This document shows positions 32,195 to 37,529 of a DNA stretch of 37,529 nt, one piece after another. The notes under the pieces are model-generated. The model had not been told where the DNA came from and did not search any database. It was given only the letters and a program-made list of their open reading frames with translations. The position numbers and the translations under genes are program-made. The stretch covers positions 1-37,529 of the forward strand of contig JACPSW010000014.1 in NCBI GenBank assembly GCA_016193045.1, read 5' to 3'. Position 1 is the first letter of the stretch. Each line of letters starts with the position of its first letter. Source of the stretch: Candidatus Rokuibacteriota bacterium. Its GTDB lineage: Bacteria; Methylomirabilota; Methylomirabilia; Rokubacteriales; CSP1-6.

Positions 32195-33469
32195 ATGGGA
32201 CGCCCGTTCGAAAAGCTCCCGCTCCCCGACGCCGTCGGACGCCTTCGCCCGGGGCAGAAGGTCCTCCTCCCCCCGGGCAGCGCGGAGCCGGCGGCCTTCA
32301 TCGAGGAGCTTTGCCGGCAGGCCGACCGCCTCGCGCCGCTCACGCTCATGGGGGGGCTCCTGCTGGGCGACTATCCCTTCCTCAGGCCGGAGTACGCGCG
32401 CCACTTCCAGTGGGTGACCTGGCAGCTGATGCCGTCGGCCAGCGCCGCGTGGGAGCGCGGCCAGTGCCGCCTGGTCCCGGCCCGCTACTTCGACGCGCTG
32501 GCGTTGTTCGGCAGGGGCGGCCCGTGGGCGCCGGACGTCGTGGTCGTCCACGCGGCGCCTCCCGACCGCCACGGCTACCTGAGCCTGGGGGTTTCCGTCA
32601 GCTACTCGCTCCCGGCGGCTCGCGAGGCGCCGCTCGTCATCGCCCAGGTCAACCCGCGGATGCCCCGGACGCTCGGCAACGCCTTCCTCCACCGCTCACA
32701 GATCGACTGCTGGGCCGAGGCCGATTCGCCGCTGGTCGAGTATCCCCCCGCCACGGTGGGGCCCGTGGAGCGGGAGATCGCGGCGCGCGTCGCCCGGCTG
32801 ATCCCTGACGGCGCGACGATCCAGCTCGGCGTGGGGTCCATCCCCCAGGCCATCATGGAGGCCCTCGGCGACCGGCGGGACCTCGGCGCCCACTCCCTCC
32901 TGGTTGACTCCATGCTGCCGCTCATCGAGAAGGGCGTCATCACCAACGCGCGGAAGACCCTCCATCCCGGGCGCATGGACATCGGGGAAGTGATGGGGAC
33001 GCGGACCCTCTTCGACTTCGTCCACGACAATCCCATGGTCAACATGGAGCCCTCGGACGTCATCCACGACCCCCAGGTGGTGGGCCGCATCCGGGATTTC
33101 ATCTCCATCAACTCGGCGCTCGAGGTGGACCTGGCTGGCCAGGTGAACGCCGAGATGGTCGGGCGGCGCCAGTTGACGGGGATCGGGGGGCAGTTCGACT
33201 ATGTCCTGGGCGCGTCGCGGGCGCCCGGCGGCGCCTCGATCATCGCGCTCCCCTCGACGGGGAAGGGCGGCGTCGTCTCCCGGATCGTGGCCCGCCTCGG
33301 CGAGGGCGCCAGCGTGACGACGCCGCGCTACCTGGTGGACTGGGTCGTGACCGAGCACGGTGCGGTCCGGCTGACGGGCCTGGACGGCGCCGCGCGCGCG
33401 CGGGCCCTCGTGGGGCTCGCGGACCCGAGGTTCAGGGATGGGCTGGCGAGGAGCCTGGCTACTTCTTGA
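32195..33469 (+). CDS. Acetyl-CoA hydrolase/transferase family CoA transferase
   Basis: 424 aa from ATG 32195. Members move CoA between acyl groups (4-hydroxybutyrate, succinate or acetate types) through a glutamyl-CoA intermediate. Family marks: PDVVVVHAAPPDRHGYLSLG, RIDCW-like SQIDCWAEAD, IPDGATIQLGVGSIPQAIME, MGTRTLFDFVHDNPMVNMEP, VNAEMVGRR and GIGGQFDYVLGA, ending ALPSTGKGGVVSRIVARL and TPRYLVDWVVTEHG. It is divergent from the monooxygenase operon with a 32-base shared gap, so it may activate or recycle CoA for that pathway. Its 3' end overlaps the convergent SelW-like gene by 11 nt. Confidence 0.88.
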   Translation: MGRPFEKLPLPDAVGRLRPGQKVLLPPGSAEPAAFIEELCRQADRLAPLTLMGGLLLGDYPFLRPEYARHFQWVTWQLMPSASAAWERGQCRLVPARYFDALALFGRGGPWAPDVVVVHAAPPDRHGYLSLGVSVSYSLPAAREAPLVIAQVNPRMPRTLGNAFLHRSQIDCWAEADSPLVEYPPATVGPVEREIAARVARLIPDGATIQLGVGSIPQAIMEALGDRRDLGAHSLLVDSMLPLIEKGVITNARKTLHPGRMDIGEVMGTRTLFDFVHDNPMVNMEPSDVIHDPQVVGRIRDFISINSALEVDLAGQVNAEMVGRRQLTGIGGQFDYVLGASRAPGGASIIALPSTGKGGVVSRIVARLGEGASVTTPRYLVDWVVTEHGAVRLTGLDGAARARALVGLADPRFRDGLARSLATS

Positions 33470-33686
33470 GGGCGCGGATCTGGTCGAGGATCTCCGCGTC
33501 GGTGGGGAAGCGGTAAGTGACCTGGTTGTTGTACACGACCTTGCCGTCGATGGCGACGGTAAAGATGCCGCTGTGGCCCTCTTTGAGGCTGGCGGTGATG
33601 CCGAACTCCTTCTTGACGGCGGCCTGCAGACTGGAGGCCTGGGGGAGATAGTTTCACTCTCCGCAGTACGTGATCAGAATGTCCAT
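33459..33686 (-). CDS. SelW-like (Rdx family) selenoprotein, TGA at codon 11 read as Sec
   Basis: 75 aa from ATG 33686 with AAGGAGGAG 5 nt upstream, to TAG 33461-33459. TGA at 33656-33654 is codon 11. The translation MDILITYCGE, Sec, NYLPQASSLQAAVKKEFG has the CxxU redox motif and following NYLPxA block of SelW/Rdx proteins. The rest (KEGHSGIFTVAIDGKVVYNN, FPTDAEILDQIRALKK) is the normal thioredoxin-like Rdx fold and length. A SECIS-like hairpin follows the TGA, and a consensus sigma-70 promoter precedes the gene. Rdx proteins are small thiol-based redox proteins with a selenol/thiol pair. Standard gene calling shows nothing sensible here, because the first frame stops after ten codons. Confidence 0.88.
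33621..33639 (-). promoter_or_regulatory. Bacterial SECIS-like hairpin for the SelW-like gene
   Basis: On the minus strand GGCCT pairs with AGGCC, then a C/C mismatch and one more C-G pair close the loop AGTCT. The loop starts 21 nt after the TGA and has G as its second base. This matches the distance and loop-G rule for bacterial SECIS elements. The stem is shorter and less perfect than that of the OsmC-like gene. Confidence 0.6.
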
Positions 33687-33722
33687 CCGCTCCTCCTTGA
33701 ATCGATGAATGAGAGCTATCCG

Positions 33723-33751
33723 ATCATAGCGGCCTCGCGCGGCGCTGTCAA
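33723..33751 (-). promoter_or_regulatory. Consensus sigma-70 promoter of the SelW-like gene
   Basis: On the minus strand TTGACA (33746-33751) and TATGAT (33723-33728) are spaced by exactly 17 bases: a perfect -35 and a five-of-six -10. The predicted start is about 30 nt upstream of the ATG, leaving room for AAGGAGGAG. The -35 box touches the start of the divergent nucleoside hydrolase gene. Confidence 0.8.
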
Positions 33752-33754
33752 ATC

Positions 33755-34735
33755 ATGACGCTCCCCCTGCTGATCGACACGGACCCCGGCATCGACGACG
33801 CCCTCGCGCTGCTCCTGGCGTTCCGGTCGCCCGAGTGCTCGGTGGAGGGCATCACCACCGTTGCCGGCAACGTTGCGGTGGAGCGGTGCACCCTGAACGC
33901 CTTCCGCCTCCTGGAGGCGGTGAAGCCCGCGCGGGTCCCCCCCGTCGGGCGTGGGGCGGACAAGCCGCTCACGCGCACGCTCGTCTCCGCTCCCCACGTC
34001 CACGGCGACGACGGGCTGGGCAATCTGGCCGAGATTCGCGAGGCCGACGGGAGCCTCCGCTATCCCAAGCCGCGCCTGGGGCTGTCGCCGCTCGACGGTC
34101 CGGACCTGATCCTCGACACGATCGACCGCTTCCCCGGCGAGCTGGTCGTGGTCGCCATCGGGCCCCTGACCAACCTGGCGCTGGCGCTCCAGCGCGACCC
34201 GCGGCGAATGGCGCGGCTGGGCCGGCTGGTGATCATGGGCGGGGCCGTGGGCGTGCCGGGCAACGCGACGCCGGTGGCGGAGTTCAATTTCTACGCGGAC
34301 CCCGAGGCCGCGGCTCGGGTGCTGGCCTCGGGGCTGCCCATCGAGCTCGTCCCGCTGGACGTCACGCGAAACGCCATTCTGCGCCGCAGCGTCCTCCAGC
34401 AGCGGCTCGCGGCCTGCCCGGATCCCGTCTCCCGGTTCATCACCGACATGTCCCAGCGCGGATTTCAGTTCGGCGAGGAGATCGGTGAGGGGGGGATCAC
34501 CCTGCACGATCCTGTGGCGCTGGGGATCGCGCTGGTTCCATCGTTGACGTACTTCGAGTCGCTCCACGTGGCGGTGGAGTGCGAGGGGGCGCTGACGCGC
34601 GGCATGTCCGTGGCCGACCGGCGCTCCATTCCGGTGGGGCGCAAGGCGCCGGCGACCTGTCGGGTGGCGCGCTGGCTGAGGGCGGATACCTTTCGTGAGT
34701 TTTTCCTGAGCCGGCTGTGCCCCGCGTCCTCGTAG
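33755..34735 (+). CDS. Inosine-uridine-type nucleoside hydrolase
   Basis: 326 aa from ATG 33755. It hydrolyses the N-glycosidic bond of ribonucleosides to give base and ribose. Diagnostic N-terminal Ca2+-binding motif LLIDTDPGIDDALALLLAF (Asp cluster), then EGITTVAGNVAVERCTLNAF, VVAIGPLTNLALALQRDP, VIMGGAVGVPGNATPVAEFN (with the NFxxDPEAA segment after it), and the C-terminal His-Asp in TLHDPVALGIAL. Length is normal. The ribokinase gene overlaps its last 19 bases, so product ribose would be phosphorylated directly. Confidence 0.93.
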   Translation: MTLPLLIDTDPGIDDALALLLAFRSPECSVEGITTVAGNVAVERCTLNAFRLLEAVKPARVPPVGRGADKPLTRTLVSAPHVHGDDGLGNLAEIREADGSLRYPKPRLGLSPLDGPDLILDTIDRFPGELVVVAIGPLTNLALALQRDPRRMARLGRLVIMGGAVGVPGNATPVAEFNFYADPEAAARVLASGLPIELVPLDVTRNAILRRSVLQQRLAACPDPVSRFITDMSQRGFQFGEEIGEGGITLHDPVALGIALVPSLTYFESLHVAVECEGALTRGMSVADRRSIPVGRKAPATCRVARWLRADTFREFFLSRLCPASS

Positions 34736-35646
34736 TGGGCTCCGCCAATGTGGACTTCACCGTCACCGTGGAGCGCCTGCCGCGGGAAGGGGAGACCGTG
34801 TCCGGCGGCCGCCTCCACGTCGGCCACGGCGGCAAGGGGGCCAACCAGGCCGTCGCCGCGCGGCGCCTCGGGGCCGAGGTGCGCTTCCTGGGATGCGTCG
34901 GCGCGGACGCGTCCGGCGACGAGATCGCGGCGCGCCTGGCCGCCCAGGGCATCGCCACCGACGGCCTCCACCGGACCTCGGAGGCGGCGACGGGCACGGC
35001 CCTCATCATCGTGGACGCGGAGGGGCGGAACCAGATCGCCGTGGCGCCGGGGGCGAACCGCGTCCTGACCCCCGAGATGGCGGAGAAGCGCGAGGCCGAC
35101 TTCGAGTGGGCGGACGTGCTCCTGCTCCAGCTGGAGACCGCGCTGCCGACGGTCGTCTGGGCGCTCCGGGCCGCTCGGCGGCACCGGGTCGTGACGATCC
35201 TGAATCCGGCCCCGGCCCGGCCGCTGCCGGAGGAGATATTCCCGCTGGTGGATTACCTCACCCCGAACGCCGGTGAGGCAGCGCTCCTTTCAGGGCAGCC
35301 CGTCCAGGGCGTCGCCGCGGCGCGCGCGGCGGCCGAGCGCCTGCTCGAACGTGGCGCGGGGACCGTGGTGGTCACGCTCGGCTCAGCGGGGGCCCTCGCC
35401 GCGGATGGGACCGCGGCCGTCCACTACCCGGCGTTCCCCGTCCAGGCGGTGGATACGACCGGGGCGGGCGACGCCTTCAACGCGGGGCTCGCCGTGGGGC
35501 TCGCGGCGGGTGGCACGCTCGATCAGGCCATGCCGCTTGCGAATGCCGCCGCGGCGCTCACGTGCACGAAGACCGGCGCCCAAGACGCCCTGCCCGATCG
35601 CGCCCAGGTCGAAGCCTTCCTGCGGTCCTTCCAGCGCGGCGTATGA
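34717..35646 (+). CDS. rbsK: Ribokinase (PfkB family)
   Basis: 309 aa from GTG 34717, overlapping the nucleoside hydrolase end by 19 nt. It phosphorylates ribose to ribose 5-phosphate. PfkB signatures: VVGSANVDFTVTVERLPREG, substrate-binding GHGGKGANQAVAARRLG (first signature), LNPAPARPLP, LTPNAGEAALL, and the catalytic DTTGAGDAFNAGLAVGLA (Asp base in the GAGD motif). Coupled to the nucleoside hydrolase, it makes a two-gene salvage unit: nucleoside to base plus ribose 5-phosphate. The gene symbol reflects best family fit; another pentose is possible. Confidence 0.9.
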   Translation: MPRVLVVGSANVDFTVTVERLPREGETVSGGRLHVGHGGKGANQAVAARRLGAEVRFLGCVGADASGDEIAARLAAQGIATDGLHRTSEAATGTALIIVDAEGRNQIAVAPGANRVLTPEMAEKREADFEWADVLLLQLETALPTVVWALRAARRHRVVTILNPAPARPLPEEIFPLVDYLTPNAGEAALLSGQPVQGVAAARAAAERLLERGAGTVVVTLGSAGALAADGTAAVHYPAFPVQAVDTTGAGDAFNAGLAVGLAAGGTLDQAMPLANAAAALTCTKTGAQDALPDRAQVEAFLRSFQRGV

Positions 35647-35704
35647 AATTCAGGACATTGACCGTGCGTCAGGTTACTCTTAGCTCAAGGGAGGATGATC
35701 GGAG

Positions 35705-36253
35705 ATGCCGGGCGAGCGGGTGATTCTGACGTACAAGCAATATGAGGCGCTCCCGGCCGACGGCCGGCGGTACGAGCTCCACGAGGGAGAGCTCTCCATC
35801 ACTCGAACGCCTAGCCCACACCATCAGCGGATCAGCGGCAATCTCATCATGGTCCTGTGGCAGCACGTGAAGGAACATCGGCTCGGCCAGGTATATTTCT
35901 CGCCCATCGATTGTATCCTGAGCGACATCACGATCGTTCAGCCGGACCTCCTGTATCTGGACCCGACACGGCTCAGTCTCATCAGCGACCGGGGCATCGA
36001 GGGAGCGCCGACGCTGGTGGTGGAGATCACGTCGCCCCCAACCACGATCATTGACAGGAGCACCAAGCCCCTGCTGTACGCCAAGTACGGGGTCCCGCAC
36101 TACTGGATCGTGGACCCCGAGGCGCACGCCGTGGAGGCGTACGTTCTGTCGGAGGGTGCCTACCAGCTCAGCGCGCGGGTGGCTGGATCGGAGCCCGTCT
36201 CCCTCCCGCCGTTTCCCACCCTCGCGTTTGCGCCCGCGTCGCTCTGGCCCTGA
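35705..36253 (+). CDS. Uma2 family (PD-(D/E)xK) endonuclease-like protein
   Basis: 182 aa from ATG 35705; GGGAGG lies 10 nt upstream. Uma2 layout: LTYKQYEALPADGRRYELHE (with the GxxYELxxG-like entry motif), PSPHHQRISGNLI, VYFSPIDCILSDITIVQPDL (catalytic Asp in QPDL), PTLVVEITSPPTTIIDRSTK (catalytic Glu in VVEI), and YAKYGVPHYWIVDPE. The family is abundant in cyanobacteria and some soil bacteria, with a nuclease fold but no settled role. A TTGACC box at about 35660 could drive it. No mobile element is adjacent. Confidence 0.9.
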   Translation: MPGERVILTYKQYEALPADGRRYELHEGELSITRTPSPHHQRISGNLIMVLWQHVKEHRLGQVYFSPIDCILSDITIVQPDLLYLDPTRLSLISDRGIEGAPTLVVEITSPPTTIIDRSTKPLLYAKYGVPHYWIVDPEAHAVEAYVLSEGAYQLSARVAGSEPVSLPPFPTLAFAPASLWP

Positions 36254-36258
36254 GCCAC

Positions 36259-37470
36259 TCAGCGCCCTCTCGCGCGGAAGCCCTGAACGCGGGCGAGGGC
36301 CGTTTCGACCTGCTCGGGGGCGAGGCGGCCGTCTGCCAGGGCCTGGCGGATCGCGCCGAGGACGCGGTCGGTGGCGCTCGTGTCCTGGACGAGGGTGTTG
36401 TGGGAGAGGAGCAGCAGGTCCACGCCGGCGCTGAGCGCCCGGACGGCGGCCTCCTCGATGCCGTAGCGCGATACGATCCCTTCCATCAGCAGATCGTCCG
36501 AGACCACCAGGCCGGAAAAGTCCATTTCCTTCCTTAGGATTCCATCGATGGTCCGAGCCGAGAGCGTGGCGGGGTACCGAGGGTCCACGTTCCGGTTGAA
36601 GACGTGGGCCGTCATCACGGCGTCCACCGCGCCCTCGCCCACCAGCGCGCGGTAGGGGGCGAGCTCCGCGGTCGGATCCGCCGTCTTCGTCACGTCAACG
36701 AAGCCCAGGTGGGAGTCCTCGAAGCTCGAGCCGTGGCCAGGGAAGTGCTTGAGGGCGGTGAGGATTCCCGCGGCGCGCATCCCCCGCAGGTACGCGCGGG
36801 CGTGGGCGGTCACCCGCTCCGGGCTCTGGGAGAACGTCCGCCCCGACTGGACGAGGACGGTGTTGAAGGGGTTGGCCGCCACGTCCACAACGGGGGCGAG
36901 GTTCCAGTCGATCCCGGCCTCGCGGAGCATCCTGCCGATGCGGCGCGCCTCGAGCTCTGTCAGCGCGACGTCGTCGGCCTCTCCGAGCTCGGCGTGGCCG
37001 AGGGTGGGTGGGTAGCCGGCCCGCGCGCTGAGCCGCATCACGGCGCCGCCCTCGTTGTCGGCCGCGATCAGGGGGACGCGCCCTGCGCAGTCCCGGGCGA
37101 GCGCCCGCAGATCCGTCGTCAGGCGCTTGACCTGCTCGGGACTCGCGATGTTCCGGGGGCCGCGCGTGGCGACGTCGCGCTCGTAGAGGATGACGCCACC
37201 TACCTTGAGGTCGCAGAGGAGGTGGCTGAGCTCGGCGTTCCCCTCCACCTCCGTACCGCGAAAGCCGACGAGGAGGAGTTCTCCGAGCCGGGCACTGAGA
37301 ACCGGATCTACCGGGCGGATCGGGGCGCAGCCGGCGAGGAGGACGAGCAGCGCGAAGAGCCCGGAGTGACGCTTCCGCCTCGCGCGCCTCCGACCATTCG
37401 TCGCGACTTCGCGGTCCCCCACCGCGGGTCCTGTCGGCGACTTGCCCCCCCCACGGTCCGGCTCCGTCAC
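36259..37470 (-). CDS. Glycoside hydrolase family 3 beta-N-acetylhexosaminidase (NagZ-like lipoprotein)
   Basis: 403 aa from GTG 37470 (AAGGAGG stands 7 nt upstream); GTG 37422 is an alternative that would remove 16 residues encoded by repeat copy C. A basic n-region (GRRRARRKRHSG) and SGLFALLVLLAGC give a lipobox with lipidated Cys48, so it is exported. Catalytic GH3/NagZ marks: PLIAADNEGGAVMRL, NLAPVVDVAANPFN, the mobile-loop His in LKHFPGHGSSFEDSH, and nucleophile Asp in GLVVSDDLLMEGI. It removes GlcNAc from peptidoglycan fragments or chitin-like glycans. Gram-negative NagZ is usually cytoplasmic, so a lipoprotein form suggests work on cell-wall fragments or external glycans. Confidence 0.88.
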   Translation of the reverse strand: MTEPDRGGGKSPTGPAVGDREVATNGRRRARRKRHSGLFALLVLLAGCAPIRPVDPVLSARLGELLLVGFRGTEVEGNAELSHLLCDLKVGGVILYERDVATRGPRNIASPEQVKRLTTDLRALARDCAGRVPLIAADNEGGAVMRLSARAGYPPTLGHAELGEADDVALTELEARRIGRMLREAGIDWNLAPVVDVAANPFNTVLVQSGRTFSQSPERVTAHARAYLRGMRAAGILTALKHFPGHGSSFEDSHLGFVDVTKTADPTAELAPYRALVGEGAVDAVMTAHVFNRNVDPRYPATLSARTIDGILRKEMDFSGLVVSDDLLMEGIVSRYGIEEAAVRALSAGVDLLLLSHNTLVQDTSATDRVLGAIRQALADGRLAPEQVETALARVQGFRARGR

Positions 37471-37529
37471 CCGTTCACCTCCTTCCGCAATGTGGCCATT
37501 GCGGAAGGAAAGGGAAGGGGTCCCACTTC
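37422..37529. repeat. Hairpin repeat, copy C (reaches the window end)
   Basis: CCGCGGGTCCTGTCG, a C run, then GGTCCGGCTCCGTCACCC (37455-37472), GTTCACC, then a perfect 12-bp stem (37481-37492 CCTTCCGCAATG with 37497-37508, loop TGGC), then GGAAGGGGTCCCACT. The flanks match copy A at 5722 closely, while the stem sequence is entirely different. On the minus strand it contains the ribosome site and GTG start used by the GH3 gene. Confidence 0.75.

Noticed and set aside
33328..33657. Minus-strand frame starting just after the SelW TGA position
   Set aside because: It is in another frame, antisense to the CoA transferase and Arg/Pro-rich; the real gene is the SelW-like read-through frame.
1..37529. 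CRISPR array, prophage, rRNA or tRNA genes, including tRNA-Sec
   Set aside because: No regularly spaced repeats, phage structural genes, rRNA segments or tRNA-like cloverleafs were recognised by reading.

Overview
The window is about two-thirds G+C and very gene dense, with short gaps, many ATGA/GTGA overlaps between consecutive genes, and frequent GTG/TTG starts. The gene mix suits a soil or subsurface bacterium of the Candidatus Rokubacteria/Methylomirabilota type: an LLM-class flavin oxidoreductase, a LivK-type binding protein, aryl-CoA metabolism, CoA transferases, a creatininase and a NodU-type carbamoyltransferase. That placement is inference from gene content; no rRNA, tRNA or ribosomal-protein marker is present.

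Layout. 1-2157 (+): amidase end, 58-residue membrane protein, succinate-semialdehyde-type dehydrogenase. 2223-5706 (+): FmdB-type zinc ribbon, PfpI/DJ-1 protein, zinc-ribbon methyltransferase, carbamoyltransferase. 5905-7811 (-): D-2-hydroxyacid dehydrogenase and NAD-dependent epimerase. 7926-8297 (+): OsmC-like gene whose catalytic cysteine codon is TGA. 8281-12618 (-): LLM oxidoreductase, RAM-domain protein, creatininase, PlsC acyltransferase, two small proteins. 12654-13058 (+): ferritin-like helical protein. 13070-15076 (-): membrane sensor fused to an ExeA-type ATPase. 15121-25998 (-): type III restriction-modification locus (mod, frameshifted; res) with a DUF433/DUF5615 toxin-antitoxin pair between mod and res, followed by an Lhr helicase and DUF488. 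26072-32162 (-): LivK, aryl-CoA ligase, RidA-like protein, SDR, and a FAD monooxygenase fused to a PPOX split barrel, with a CoA transferase divergent at 32195. 33459-33686 (-): SelW-like gene with a TGA at the CxxU position. 33755-36253 (+): nucleoside hydrolase, ribokinase, Uma2 protein. 36259-37470 (-): GH3 beta-N-acetylhexosaminidase lipoprotein.

The strongest result is two independent selenoprotein genes. The OsmC-like gene (Sec52, with Cys107 as partner) and the SelW-like gene (CGEU, Sec11) each keep an open frame through a TGA placed exactly at the family's redox residue. Each has a bacterial SECIS-like hairpin about 20 nt downstream. Ordinary gene calling would truncate or miss both.

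The second is an aryl-CoA cluster resembling the 2-aminobenzoyl-CoA/salicyl-CoA hybrid pathway. Its monooxygenase carries a PPOX/F420-type split barrel where the known 2-aminobenzoyl-CoA enzyme carries an old-yellow-enzyme reductase domain. This cluster also holds a 219-bp fold-back element whose inverted repeat supplies the ridA stop codon. The element shares a core with two other repeat copies in the window, in which the hairpin is kept while its sequence changes.
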